Part shown: in pieces, positions 1 to 8,453 of the stretch | How the letters are laid out: each line of letters opens with the position of its first letter | How positions within the stretch are numbered: position 1 is the first letter of the stretch | Assembly: GCF_031082405.1 (NCBI RefSeq) | Contig: NZ_JAVHJU010000057.1 | Location: 186,001-250,000, forward strand | DNA length: 64,000 nt | Direction of reading: 5' to 3' | From: Amycolatopsis sp. A133 | Lineage (GTDB): Bacteria > Actinomycetota > Actinomycetes > Mycobacteriales > Pseudonocardiaceae | Position numbers and translations under genes: made by a program | The notes under the pieces: model-generated | Seen by the model: the letters and a program-made list of their open reading frames with translations, nothing else | Databases searched by the model: none | What the model was told of the DNA's origin: nothing

Positions 1-293
1 TCGCCGGGCGCGGGGATCATGGCGGCCACCAGGACCAGCAGCCCGGCGCCGAGCCGCTCGGCGACCAGCGGTGCGGTGAATCCGCCGAACGAGTGGCCGA
101 CGACGACCACGTCCGTCCGGTCGCCGACGGCTTCGACGACCGCGTCGGTGTAGCCGGTGAGCGTGGCCGCCGCGTCGTCGGCGGGCAGGTCCGGGGCCAC
201 CACCTCGTGGCCGCGGCTCCGCAGCTCGGCGGCGACCAGGTGCCAGGACCAGCCGGCGTCGCCGCCACCGTGGATGAGGACGTACGTGCTCAT
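1..293 (-). CDS. alpha/beta hydrolase, N-terminal part (runs off the window)
   Basis: The gene begins with ATG at 293 and continues beyond base 1, so only about 97 residues are visible. The start reads MSTYVLIHGGGDAGWSWHLV, the first strand and oxyanion-loop HGGG region of small alpha/beta hydrolases. A nucleophile elbow GHSFGG follows near residue 69 (GxSxG, catalytic Ser). This resembles the esterase/HNL-like 'alpha/beta fold hydrolase' family of about 230-250 residues. The catalytic Asp and His would lie outside the window. Its start overlaps the stop of the upstream MFS gene in an ATGA, so the two are translationally coupled and probably controlled by the divergent LysR gene. The substrate cannot be inferred. 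Confidence 0.85.
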   Translation of the reverse strand, partial: MSTYVLIHGGGDAGWSWHLVAAELRSRGHEVVAPDLPADDAAATLTGYTDAVVEAVGDRTDVVVVGHSFGGFTAPLVAERLGAGLLVLVAAMIPAPG

Positions 294-1519
294 GGGGAGC
301 TCTCCTTCGATTCGAGGGGTCGGTCGTGCGTGGCGGTCCGGCGGCGCAGGGCCGGCCCGAGCGCCCGCTGGGCGGTGAACAGGGCGATCCCGGCGAGCGC
401 GCACGCCGAGCCGAGTGCGCTCGCTCCGGCCAGGCCGAGCAGTGCGGTGCCGGCCAGCGGGCCGAGCACCGCGCCGACGCTCCAGGTGGCCGAGGCGAGG
501 CCCAGGTACCCGCCACGCAGCTCGGCCGGCGCAAGCGCGGCGAAGGTGTCGCCGAACCGGACGGCGATCCCGATCTGGCCGAGCGTCCAGACCAGGACCG
601 AGCCGGCGAAGCCCGCGGTGCCGTGGCTGACGGCGCCGAGCGCGGCCCCGGCCCCGACCAGCAGCATGGAGACCGCCGACACCGCGTGGGCGTCGCGGGC
701 GGCGAGCAGCCGGACCGCCCACGGCTGGAGGGCCACGACGGCGATCCCGTTCAGGGCCAGCACCGCGCCGTACGTCCCGGGACCGAGACCGCCGTCCACC
801 ATCAGCAGCGGCAACGTCGTGAACGTCTGCAGGAACAGCGTGAAGTAGCCGACGTGGATCGCCAGCATCGCGAGCATCAGCCGGTCGCGCCGCACCACGG
901 GCAGCAGCGCCCGCCGCGTCCGCACCGGCCCCGCCGGACGGGTTTCCGGGACCTGCCACCAGACGATCAGCGCCGCGGCCAGCGAGGCCCCGACGTTGAT
1001 CCAGAACAGCAGCCCGTACCCGTGCTTCGCCAGGACCCCGGCCGTGACCGTGGCGACCGAGAAGCCGAGGTTGGCCGCCCAGTAGAGCAACCCGAACGCG
1101 CGGATCCGCTGCGGCGCGGGCAGGTCGGCCACGGCGGCCGCCCCGGCCGGGCGGAACAGCTCGAGCGTCAGCCCGACCCCGGCGGCGGCCACCCAGATCG
1201 CCGGCAGCGAATCCGCCGATCCGAGCGCGGCGAGCGCCACGGCGGCCCCGAGGAACCCCACCAGCATCGTGGTGCGCCGGCCGATCCGGTCGCCCAGCCA
1301 GCCACCGAGCAACTGGGAGCCGATGTCCCCGGCACCGACGGCCGCGACCACCGTGCCCGCCGTCGCGGGGGAGAGGTGCTGCGCCTGGGTCAGGTACAGC
1401 ACCAGGAACGACCGCACCACCCCGCCGGCCCGGCCGACGAAGTGGGTGGCCGCCAAGGCCCAGACCAGCTGGGGCAACCGGGCCGGGGCCGCCGGGGTGA
1501 GCGTGCTCGAGATCGTCAT
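290..1519 (-). CDS. MFS transporter (drug-efflux-like)
   Basis: A 409-residue major facilitator protein with about 12 hydrophobic segments. The loop 2-3 signature is visible as GGWLGDRIGRRTTMLVG, the usual GxLaDrxGrR motif, with a central hydrophilic loop after about residue 195. Members export drugs or metabolites across the cytoplasmic membrane by proton antiport. ATG at 1519 is preferred over a GTG nine bases upstream because it matches the usual N-terminus. The gene is divergent from a LysR regulator and coupled to the hydrolase downstream. This gives a classic regulator/exporter/enzyme trio, probably for response to a small aromatic or ester compound. The substrate is not predictable from sequence. 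Confidence 0.9.
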   Translation of the reverse strand: MTISSTLTPAAPARLPQLVWALAATHFVGRAGGVVRSFLVLYLTQAQHLSPATAGTVVAAVGAGDIGSQLLGGWLGDRIGRRTTMLVGFLGAAVALAALGSADSLPAIWVAAAGVGLTLELFRPAGAAAVADLPAPQRIRAFGLLYWAANLGFSVATVTAGVLAKHGYGLLFWINVGASLAAALIVWWQVPETRPAGPVRTRRALLPVVRRDRLMLAMLAIHVGYFTLFLQTFTTLPLLMVDGGLGPGTYGAVLALNGIAVVALQPWAVRLLAARDAHAVSAVSMLLVGAGAALGAVSHGTAGFAGSVLVWTLGQIGIAVRFGDTFAALAPAELRGGYLGLASATWSVGAVLGPLAGTALLGLAGASALGSACALAGIALFTAQRALGPALRRRTATHDRPLESKESSP

Positions 1520-1602
1520 GGCACCCACGCTAGGGCGGCCGATCCATCACGAAAAACGATGATTTCCGATCGAGTCGATCGCCAACGGCTATGTTAGGAG
1601 CC
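1520..1602. promoter_or_regulatory. divergent promoter/operator between MFS and LysR genes
   Basis: The 83-bp spacer holds a dyad GATCGA-g-TCGATC at 1568-1580 and a TATGTT-like element just upstream of the LysR ribosome-binding site AGGAG. LysR regulators typically bind T-N11-A dyads in such divergent spacers. The assignment is inferred from position and symmetry only. Confidence 0.4.
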
Positions 1603-2496
1603 ATGGCCGACTTCGAGCTGCGTCACCTGAGGACCATGGCGGCGATCGCGGGGGAAGGGACGTTCGGGCAGGCGGCCGCCCGGCTCGGCTACACCCAGTC
1701 GTCGGTGAGCCAGCAGGTCGCCGCGCTGGAGAAGGCCGTCGGCGGCCCGGTCTTCGACCGGCCCGGCGGGCCGAGGCCCGTCCGGATCACCCCGCTCGGC
1801 GAGGTGGTCCTGGCCCACGGCCGCGAGCTGCTGGCGCAGGCGCAGGTGCTGACCGACGCCGTCGACCGGTTCCGGGCGGGCCACGGCCGCATCGACATCG
1901 GCACGTTCCAGAGCGTGTCGAACCTGATCCTGCCGGTTGTCATCCGCCGGCTGCTGGACGAGCACCCCGGCTGCGACATCCGGCTGACCGACGTGGCCCC
2001 GGAGGATCCGCGCACCGGGGAGCTCGACCTGCTGTTCCACGACGGCCCGGTCGAGGGCGAGGTCGAGCAGGTGAAGCTGTTCGACGAGCCGTACCTCCTG
2101 GTCACGGGCGCCGGCGCGGTGCCGGACGGCCCGGTCCGGGCGAAGCTGCTCGACGACGTCCCGATGGTCGCGTGGCCGCTCACCCACCACCAGCGGTGGC
2201 TGGAGCGGACGCTCGCCCGCGCCGGCGCGCAGCCGCGGTTCGTGTTCCGCACGACGGGCCACGAAACGATCCTGTCGATGGTGCGCGCGGGCATCGGCTG
2301 GGCGGTGCTGCCCTGGCTGGCCCTGCACGGCCACGACGCCTGGTCCGACGACCAGCTCGCCATCCACGGGCTGAAGCCGGCGCCGACCCGTGAGGTGTCC
2401 TTGTACTGGCCCGCGGGGCGCACCGCGTCCCCGCTCGCGGTCCGGGCCCGGGAGATCGCTGTCGACGTCGCGGGGGAGCTCGCCGGGCGGATGTGA
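1603..2496 (+). CDS. LysR family transcriptional regulator
   Basis: A 297-residue protein of normal LysR length. The N-terminal winged helix-turn-helix is clear (MADFELRHLRTMAAIAGEG, then QAAARLGYTQSSVSQQVAAL with the recognition helix around residues 30-45). It is followed by a type-2 periplasmic-binding-protein-like effector domain from about residue 90. ATG 1603 has an AGGAG five bases upstream; an in-frame ATG at 1591 precedes that site and is less likely. The gene is divergent from the MFS/hydrolase pair, which it probably regulates together with itself. The inducer is unknown. Confidence 0.93.
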   Translation: MADFELRHLRTMAAIAGEGTFGQAAARLGYTQSSVSQQVAALEKAVGGPVFDRPGGPRPVRITPLGEVVLAHGRELLAQAQVLTDAVDRFRAGHGRIDIGTFQSVSNLILPVVIRRLLDEHPGCDIRLTDVAPEDPRTGELDLLFHDGPVEGEVEQVKLFDEPYLLVTGAGAVPDGPVRAKLLDDVPMVAWPLTHHQRWLERTLARAGAQPRFVFRTTGHETILSMVRAGIGWAVLPWLALHGHDAWSDDQLAIHGLKPAPTREVSLYWPAGRTASPLAVRAREIAVDVAGELAGRM

Positions 2497-2498
2497 CG

Positions 2499-3953
2499 TC
2501 AGCCCGTGGACTCGTTGTCCGCCAACGGCAGCACCAGCCGGAAACAGGCGCCTTCGCCGAAGGTGGTCTCCAGCTCCACCTCACCGCCGTGGGCGCGGGC
2601 CAGTGACCGGGCGATCGCCAGACCCAGACCCGCGTCGGCGCCCGGGGTGCGGGTCCGGGAGCGGTCGGCCCGGTAGAAGCGGTTGAACACGCGGCTCGCC
2701 TGCTCGGCCGTCATTCCCGGGCCGTCGTCGGCCACCTCGAGCACCGCGCGGCCGTCCGCCGTGCCCACGCCGATGCGGACGGGGGTGCCCGGTGGGGTGT
2801 GGGCGGCCGCGTTGCCGACGAGGTTGGTGACGACCTGACGCAGCCGGGCCTCGTCGGCGTCGACCGGGGCCGGGCCGGGCAGGCCCGAACCGCCCGGCCC
2901 GGTCAGGGAAACCGGGCGGGCCGGGTCGAGGGCCCGCAGGTCGTGGCGGGCGTCGACGGCGAGGGTGCGCAGGTCCATCGGTGCCCGGTCGAGGTGTTCC
3001 TCGGGGGCCTCGTCGAGCTGGGCGAGCAACAGCAGGTCCTCGGTCAGCGCGGTGAGCCGGGTGGCTTCGCGGTCGATGCGGCGCATCGTTTCGTCCACAT
3101 CGGACTGTCCGGTCAGCGCCCCCATCCGGTAGAGCTCCGTGGAACCCTTGATGCCGAACAGCGGTGTGCGCAGTTCGTGGCTGACGTCCGAGACGAAGGT
3201 CCGCATCCGGGCCTCGGACGCGGCCCGGTCGGCGAAGGCCCCCTCCAGCTGGCCGAGCATGGTGTTGAGCGACGCCGCCAGGTGCCCGATCTCCGTCCCG
3301 GGCGACGCGAGGTCCGGGACGCGGCGGGTGAGGTCGCCGCCGGCGATCGCCGCGGCCGTGTGCTCGATCCGGCGCAACGGCCGCAAGCCGCGGCCCAGTG
3401 CGAACCAGCCGGCCGCGGTCAGCACGACGAGCAGCGCGGCGCCGGTGACCAGGCTGCTCGTCCGCAGCTGCGCGATCGTGGCGTCCGCTTCGGCGAGCGG
3501 CGCGGCCGAAACGACCGTCCCGCCCCAGCGGACGGCCGGCCGCGCGATGGCCCGCCAGCGCTGCGACCCGTCGGCGGCGTCGAGGTCGACCGCCGCCCCG
3601 CCGGCCGGGACCGTCCGCAGCGCGTCGAGCGACGGCAGCGTCGCACCGTCCACCCGCGACGAATGGAGCCCGCCCGCCGCCGCGCCGCTCGCGTCGAAGT
3701 ACACGACGTACGGCGTCCCGAACAGCTCGAGCGCGGGATCGACGAGATCGGGCCGCACGGCCGGGTTCGCGGCCGGGGGCGGCCCCGCCGTGAGGGAGAT
3801 GAGCTCGGTCATCGACCGCAGCTGCCCGTCGAGGCGGTCGAGCTGGAAGCGCTCCAGCCGGCCGGAAACCAGCGCGCCGATGAGGGTCAGGCCGGCGAGC
3901 AGCAGGCCCGCGGTGAGCAGCAGCAGCCGGGCCCGCAGGGAAAGCCGCGTCAC
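2499..3953 (-). CDS. two-component sensor histidine kinase
   Basis: A 484-residue membrane kinase. TM1 is at about residues 10-30, an extracytoplasmic sensor loop at about 31-165, TM2 at about 168-186, and a HAMP domain follows. The H-box is FVSDVSHELRTP with the phospho-acceptor at about His259. The ATPase core shows an N-box (NLVGNAAAH) and a G-box (DDGPGM). It autophosphorylates and passes phosphate to the partner regulator. The GTG start at 3953 overlaps the stop of that regulator in a GTGA. It is the last gene of a five-gene coupled operon with an ABC transporter, so it probably senses a compound or envelope stress that the transporter handles. The stop lies 2 bp from the convergent LysR stop. 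Confidence 0.93.
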   Translation of the reverse strand: MTRLSLRARLLLLTAGLLLAGLTLIGALVSGRLERFQLDRLDGQLRSMTELISLTAGPPPAANPAVRPDLVDPALELFGTPYVVYFDASGAAAGGLHSSRVDGATLPSLDALRTVPAGGAAVDLDAADGSQRWRAIARPAVRWGGTVVSAAPLAEADATIAQLRTSSLVTGAALLVVLTAAGWFALGRGLRPLRRIEHTAAAIAGGDLTRRVPDLASPGTEIGHLAASLNTMLGQLEGAFADRAASEARMRTFVSDVSHELRTPLFGIKGSTELYRMGALTGQSDVDETMRRIDREATRLTALTEDLLLLAQLDEAPEEHLDRAPMDLRTLAVDARHDLRALDPARPVSLTGPGGSGLPGPAPVDADEARLRQVVTNLVGNAAAHTPPGTPVRIGVGTADGRAVLEVADDGPGMTAEQASRVFNRFYRADRSRTRTPGADAGLGLAIARSLARAHGGEVELETTFGEGACFRLVLPLADNESTG

Positions 3954-4642
3954 CGCCGGGGCTCCCGCAGCACGTAACCGACGCCGTGCACCGTGTGGAT
4001 GAGCTTCGGCTCCCCGGTGTCGATCTTGCGCCGCAGGTAGGAGATGTAGGTGTCGACGATGCCGGCGTCCCCGCCGAAGTCGTCACGCCACACGCGGTCG
4101 AGGATCTGCGCCTTCGAGACCACCCGCCCGGCGTTCTCGATCAGGTAGCGCAGCAGCCGGAACTCGGTGGCGGACAGGCGGACGACCTCTCCCTCGCGCG
4201 TGACCTGGTGGCCCTCGGCGTCGAGCGCGAGCGGGCCCACCGTGAGCACACCCGCCGGGTGACCCGCCGTCCGGCGGAGGATCGCGCGGATCCGCGCGAT
4301 CAGCTCCGCCAGGTCGAAGGGCTTCGTCACGTAGTCGTCGGCGCCGAGGGAGAGGCCGGTGACCTTGTCCGACGGGCGGTCCCGCGCGGTGAGGAACAGG
4401 ACGGGCACCGGCGCGCCGTGGCCCGGGCGCCGCTCGCGCAGCCGCCGGACCACCTCGAAGCCGTCCATGTCCGGCAGCATGACGTCCAGCAGGACCAGGT
4501 CGGGCGGCTCCGCGGTGGCCGCGGCGACGGCTTCCCCCGCCGTCGCCGCGGAGGTCACCCGGAAGCCCGCGAACCGCAGCGCGGCGGAGAGCAGCTCGCG
4601 CACGGTGGCCTCGTCGTCCACCACCAGCAGCCGGGACGTCAT
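3950..4642 (-). CDS. OmpR-family response regulator
   Basis: A 230-residue regulator. The receiver domain has the acidic pair VVDDE near residues 8-11, phospho-Asp53 in LLDVMLPDMDGF and Lys in the YVTKPFD motif. A C-terminal OmpR/PhoB winged helix follows (LSATEFRLLRYLIENAGRVV ... VDTYISYLRRKI ... VHGVGYVL). ATG 4642 is chosen because it forms an ATGA with the stop of the preceding membrane-protein gene; ATG 4651 is an alternative start. It is the cognate partner of the histidine kinase that begins inside its stop codon. It probably activates or represses the operon that encodes it. Confidence 0.95.
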   Translation of the reverse strand: MTSRLLVVDDEATVRELLSAALRFAGFRVTSAATAGEAVAAATAEPPDLVLLDVMLPDMDGFEVVRRLRERRPGHGAPVPVLFLTARDRPSDKVTGLSLGADDYVTKPFDLAELIARIRAILRRTAGHPAGVLTVGPLALDAEGHQVTREGEVVRLSATEFRLLRYLIENAGRVVSKAQILDRVWRDDFGGDAGIVDTYISYLRRKIDTGEPKLIHTVHGVGYVLREPRR

Positions 4643-5799
4643 CGCTTCCATGCCCGCGAGGATACGGAGATCCCGTCGGCGAGCAGGGAGCCCGCGAAGC
4701 CGGCTACCGCTCCGCCCGCGAGCCCGGCCACCAGCGCGAGCAGCGGGTTCGCCGTCAACCGCGCGTCGAAGACGGGAAACGACATGCCGAACGCGCTCAC
4801 GGCGACTTCGAGCGAAGCCCGCGACAGCAGCGTCCCGGCGGCGAGCACGGCAGCGGCCGCCGGAGCGAGCCGCGCGGCGCTCACCACGGCCCGGCGCAGC
4901 GGGTCGCCGGGCCGCCGGCTTCGGGCGGCGACGCCGCACGCGAGCAGCACCGCCGCCGTCACCCAAGACGCCAGGCCACCCGGCGGGAGGTCCGGGGCGC
5001 AGGAAGCCAGGCCCGTGGTGGTGACCGTCCACGGCACGCCGAGCCCCAGCAGCAGCACCCCGAACACCAGCTGGGGCAGGACGAGCAGCACGGCCCCGGC
5101 CGCGGCCGGGCCGCCGAACGCCCAGGCGGCGGCCACGCCCAGCACCGCGCTCCCGCCCGCGAGCCACCACAAAGTGCGCCGGCCCCGACGGCGTCGTGAG
5201 TGGTAAGGCGGGTTAGAACCCGCTTTACCACTCACGACCCTGGTGAGGGCCGGGAACCGGGTGACGGCCCAGCACGCTGCGAGCACCACGAGCGTCCAGA
5301 CGGCCGCGCCCACCACCGTCGGCCCGGCCGCGACGGAGAACCCGGCGTCCAGCGCGCCGGACCGGGGCAGGCGAGGCGAACCGCCGCTGCGGACACAGCC
5401 GCCGGTCGCGACGCCGTCCGGCAGCGGCAGCTTTCCCCGCGCCGGCAAAGCGAAAGCGCACAGGCCGATCGGCAAGGCGACCGCCGCCACGGCGCCGCGG
5501 ACGAGGAGCCCGCTTTCCCGCCGCCGCAGCAGCAGCCACGCCAGGACCGCCGCGCCCGCCAGGGAAACCCCGAGCGGCATCACCTCGATGCCGCCCCGCA
5601 CGGCGACCGGGAGCCCGGCCGCCGGCGTCGCCCCGACCTCCGCCGTGCCGCCCACGGCCAGTGCGACGGCCGCCGCGGTCAGTGCGCCGAGGTCCCCGCC
5701 GCGGCCGGCGCCCAGGAGGGCCAGCCCGGCCGCGGCGACCACGGCCATGGCGAGCAGCGCGGCGACGGCCGCCACCAGTCCCCGGCCCGCTTCCCGCAT
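4639..5799 (-). CDS. streptophobe-like hydrophobic membrane protein
   Basis: A 386-residue protein made almost wholly of Ala/Gly/Leu/Val membrane segments, roughly 9-11 by eye. The N-terminus, with MREAGRGLVAAVAALLAMAV then ALAVGGTAEVGA and MPLGVSLAGAAVLAW, resembles the actinobacterial streptophobe family, whose function is unknown. It sits between the ABC permease (TGATG junction) and the response regulator (ATGA), so it is probably an accessory subunit or sensor of the transporter. About residues 188-201 are encoded by a 42-bp inverted repeat (5195-5236) giving an odd polar insert, GKAGSNPPYHSRRRRG. This looks like an in-frame palindromic element. Confidence 0.75.
   Translation of the reverse strand: MREAGRGLVAAVAALLAMAVVAAAGLALLGAGRGGDLGALTAAAVALAVGGTAEVGATPAAGLPVAVRGGIEVMPLGVSLAGAAVLAWLLLRRRESGLLVRGAVAAVALPIGLCAFALPARGKLPLPDGVATGGCVRSGGSPRLPRSGALDAGFSVAAGPTVVGAAVWTLVVLAACWAVTRFPALTRVVSGKAGSNPPYHSRRRRGRRTLWWLAGGSAVLGVAAAWAFGGPAAAGAVLLVLPQLVFGVLLLGLGVPWTVTTTGLASCAPDLPPGGLASWVTAAVLLACGVAARSRRPGDPLRRAVVSAARLAPAAAAVLAAGTLLSRASLEVAVSAFGMSFPVFDARLTANPLLALVAGLAGGAVAGFAGSLLADGISVSSRAWKR
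5195..5236. repeat. 20-bp-arm inverted repeat inside a coding sequence
   Basis: Two 20-base arms (5195-5214 and 5217-5236) separated by 2 bases are complementary at 19 of 20 positions, the exception being a G-T wobble. The arms start CGTGAGTGGTAA. The hairpin lies inside the streptophobe-like gene and is translated as a polar loop between hydrophobic segments. It resembles a mobile or amplified palindromic repeat tolerated in frame. Confidence 0.8.
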
Positions 5800-6563
5800 C
5801 AGACGTCCCGGCGCCGGAAGACCACGAACGCGGCGGCCAGCAAGGCGGCGACCCCGGCGCACATCCCGGCCAGGTTCAGCCACGGGTGCGGGAAGTCCGG
5901 GTCGGGCACCGTCTTCAGGACCGCGGACGCGCCGAGCGTCGGCCAGTAGAAGAAGAGCTGCTGCACCCACGAGGGGAACAGGCCCGCGAGGGCGGGGACC
6001 AGGAAGACGATCCCGACCAGCGTGGCGAGCGCACCCGCCGTGGCGCGCATGATCGTGCCGAGCCCGGCCGCGAGCAGCGCGATCGCCGCCAGGTAGAGCC
6101 CGCCGCCCGCCACGGCGGAGAGGACGCCGGGATCCCCGATCCCCGCGTGCGGCACGCCGTGGGCGGCGAGGACGGCCTGGCCGAGGAAGAAGGCGGCGCA
6201 CATCAGCACCTGGCCGGCCACCACGGCGACGGCGACGGCCACGACCACCTTGGCCGCCAGCAGCCGGTGCCGGCGCGGCGTGGCGATCAGCGACGTCTGC
6301 ATCAGTCCGGTCGCGTGCTCGCCGGTCACGATCAGGATGCCCAGCACGCCGATGATCAGCTGCGCGACGATGTAGGACGTCAGGCTGCGCCCGGTCGGGT
6401 CCCACGGCTCGTCGCCGGGGTACTGCTTCGCGGCGGCGTTCATGGCGAGGCCGGTGATGCCGAGCCCGACCGCGAACAGGCACGCCACGGTGTACCAGGT
6501 GGAGCGCAGGCTGCGCAGCTTGATCCACTCCGCGCGGACGGAGCGGGTGAAGGGCACGCTCAT
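5799..6563 (-). CDS. ABC transporter permease (ABC-2 type)
   Basis: A 254-residue integral membrane protein starting MSVPFTRSVRAEWIKLRSLR, the amphipathic start typical of ABC-2/BcrB-like permeases ('ExWxKLrSlrSTw'). Six hydrophobic segments follow. The short polar stretch GEHATGLMQTSLIATPRRHR between TM2 and TM3 is the usual coupling loop of this family. It forms the membrane half of an exporter with the upstream ATPase, joined by ATGA. The downstream streptophobe-like gene begins in TGATG. Homologous systems export or protect against peptides and hydrophobic drugs; the substrate here is unknown. Confidence 0.92.
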   Translation of the reverse strand: MSVPFTRSVRAEWIKLRSLRSTWYTVACLFAVGLGITGLAMNAAAKQYPGDEPWDPTGRSLTSYIVAQLIIGVLGILIVTGEHATGLMQTSLIATPRRHRLLAAKVVVAVAVAVVAGQVLMCAAFFLGQAVLAAHGVPHAGIGDPGVLSAVAGGGLYLAAIALLAAGLGTIMRATAGALATLVGIVFLVPALAGLFPSWVQQLFFYWPTLGASAVLKTVPDPDFPHPWLNLAGMCAGVAALLAAAFVVFRRRDV

Positions 6564-7462
6564 GCGGTGGCCCCCTGGTAGTCGACGCTGTCCTTGGTCA
6601 GTTCCATGAAGGCGTCTTCCAGTGAGACGCGCTGCGGGGTCAGCTCGGCGAGGACGACGCCGTGGTAGGCGGCGAGCTTGCCGATCTCCGCGCTCGTCAT
6701 GCCGGAGACCACGAGCGAAGCCTCGGAGCCTTCCCGCACGGTGGCCCCGGCGGTGGCCAGCAGGCGCGCGAGGCCGGGGTCGGGGGTGCGGACGAGCACG
6801 GTGCCCTCGCCGCGCACGAGCTCGGTCACGGCGGTGTCGGCGACGAGCTTCCCCCGGCCGATGACGACCAGGTGGTCGGCGGTCTGCGCCATTTCGCTCA
6901 TCAGGTGGCTGGACACCAGCACCGCCCGGCCTTCGCGGGCGAGGGACCGCATGAAGTCCCGGATCCAGCGGATCCCTTCGGGATCGAGGCCGTTCACCGG
7001 CTCGTCGAAGATCAGCACCCGCGGGTCGCCGAGCAGGGCCGCCGCGATGCCGAGGCGCTGCCGCATCCCGAGCGAGAACCCGCCGGCCCGCTTGCCCGCC
7101 ACGCCTTCCAGCCCGGTCCGGGCGAGCACTTCGCCGACGCGGCGCCGGGGGAGGCCGTTGCTCACCGCGAGGGCCAGCAGGTGGTCGAAGGCCTTCCGGC
7201 CACCGTGGACGGCACCGGCGTCGAGCAGGGCGCCCACCTCGGCGAGCGGCACGGGGAGGTCGCGGTAGCGGCGCCCGCCGACGGTGACCGTGCCCCGGGT
7301 CGGCGCGGCCAGGCCCACGATCATCTTCATGGTCGTGGACTTGCCGGCGCCGTTCGGTCCGAGGAATCCGGTCACCTGTCCGGGTTCGACGGTGAACGAC
7401 AGGTCGTCCACCACGGTGTCGGGCCCGTACCGCTTGGTCAGGCCGCGTATTTCGATCGTCAT
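6560..7462 (-). CDS. ABC transporter ATP-binding protein
   Basis: A 300-residue ATPase of the CcmA/BcrA type. Walker A is GPNGAGKST at about residues 35-43. The Q-loop follows, the signature is FSLGMRQRLGIAAALLG, and Walker B with the catalytic Glu is VLIFDEPVNGLD. The H-loop is VLVSSHL. The C-terminal extension of about 80 residues is usual for drug and lantibiotic exporters of this class. It is the first gene of the coupled operon ATPase-permease-membrane protein-response regulator-kinase. Paired direct repeats lie about 30-50 bp upstream of the start. Confidence 0.95.
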   Translation of the reverse strand: MTIEIRGLTKRYGPDTVVDDLSFTVEPGQVTGFLGPNGAGKSTTMKMIVGLAAPTRGTVTVGGRRYRDLPVPLAEVGALLDAGAVHGGRKAFDHLLALAVSNGLPRRRVGEVLARTGLEGVAGKRAGGFSLGMRQRLGIAAALLGDPRVLIFDEPVNGLDPEGIRWIRDFMRSLAREGRAVLVSSHLMSEMAQTADHLVVIGRGKLVADTAVTELVRGEGTVLVRTPDPGLARLLATAGATVREGSEASLVVSGMTSAEIGKLAAYHGVVLAELTPQRVSLEDAFMELTKDSVDYQGATA

Positions 7463-7490
7463 GCGGCGAGCGTGGCCCGCCCGCCTGGCC

Positions 7491-7515
7491 GGTTCCCGGG
7501 AGGTTCTGGGAGAAC
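7491..7515. promoter_or_regulatory. tandem 11-bp-spaced boxes upstream of ABC/two-component operon
   Basis: GGTTCCCGGGA (7491-7501) and GGTTCTGGGA (7502-7511) are near-identical direct repeats one helical turn apart. The second also forms a GTTCT-GGG-AGAAC dyad (7503-7515). OmpR-type regulators often bind direct repeats with 11-bp spacing, so this could be the autoregulatory site of the operon's own regulator. Inferred from pattern and position only. Confidence 0.35.
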
Positions 7516-7631
7516 TCTGAGAGCCCGGCGGTCAGGGGCGGGGCCGGCCGGGGGTTTCCCCGGAAATCGAAACCGGCCGCTTCGATCTCGGGGTCTGGTG
7601 ACGGGCGGGCGGGTGCGGTACAACCGGAAGC

Positions 7632-8447
7632 GTGGCCGAGCGCGCCGGGCGTCCCGACCCGCACGTTTCCGTCGAGCGTGACGTGCTGGTGCGGTACCTC
7701 GACGCGTGGACGGCGACCGTGCTGCGCTCGCCGCGCGGCGGCACGTACGTCGAGTGCGGCGACTTCGCGGCCGACGCCTTCGGTGTGTTCGGCGAGTTCG
7801 CCGACCGGCTGGACGGCCACCACCTGGAGGCGGTGCTCGTGGGCCGGGCTGCGCCGGGCGGGGCACCGGCGGGACTGGCCGTGCGGACGGTCGCGAGCCT
7901 CTGTGACGTCGAGGCCGCCGGGCCGATGCTGGCGCACCTGTCCGGCGCCTGGCCGGAATCCCTGGTGCGGGGCAAGGCCCACGAGGTCGTGCTCGTGGCC
8001 GAGCCGGGCACGGACCACCGGGAGCGGCTGCGGGCGGCGGGACTCGCGTGCGCGGTGGCCGTGGACCTGGTGGCCGAGGACGGGAGCGCGCGGGTGCTAA
8101 TCTTCGCGACGGCGGACAGCCGGCACCTGGCGACGTTCAAGAACGAGCTGTGGGCGGTGGACGAGTTCGCCGGCATCCGGTACCGCGACCCGGGTGACGC
8201 CGAGCGCACGCTGGTCGACATCTCGCTCACCCCGCAGCTGCTGCCGTTGCGGCGGGCGCTGCAGGCGGAACTGGGCCGCCGGGGCTCCGGCACGGTCGCC
8301 GAGCTGCAGCGGTTCACGCTGCTCGAGACGATCTACCGCGCCGAGGACGCCGTCGGCGCGCTGACCGCGGCGGTCGCGGCCGGCCGGGTCAGGCGGGCGC
8401 CGGAGAAGGGCCGGTTGAGCGCCCGCACGGTCCTCTCGGCGAGCTAG
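7632..8447 (+). CDS. uncharacterised 271-residue soluble protein
   Basis: The protein reads well across its whole length but I do not recognise its family. It has no membrane segment, signal peptide or obvious catalytic motif. Notable stretches are FKNELWAVDEFAGIRYRDP (about residues 173-191) and LRRALQAELGRRGSGTVAELQRFTLLETIYR near the C-terminus, the latter looking like a small helical domain. The likely start is GTG 7632. It is divergent from the ABC operon and ends 6 bp from the convergent membrane-protein gene at 8454. Nothing in its context fixes a role. Confidence 0.7.
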   Translation: MAERAGRPDPHVSVERDVLVRYLDAWTATVLRSPRGGTYVECGDFAADAFGVFGEFADRLDGHHLEAVLVGRAAPGGAPAGLAVRTVASLCDVEAAGPMLAHLSGAWPESLVRGKAHEVVLVAEPGTDHRERLRAAGLACAVAVDLVAEDGSARVLIFATADSRHLATFKNELWAVDEFAGIRYRDPGDAERTLVDISLTPQLLPLRRALQAELGRRGSGTVAELQRFTLLETIYRAEDAVGALTAAVAAGRVRRAPEKGRLSARTVLSAS

Positions 8448-8453
8448 CCGGAG

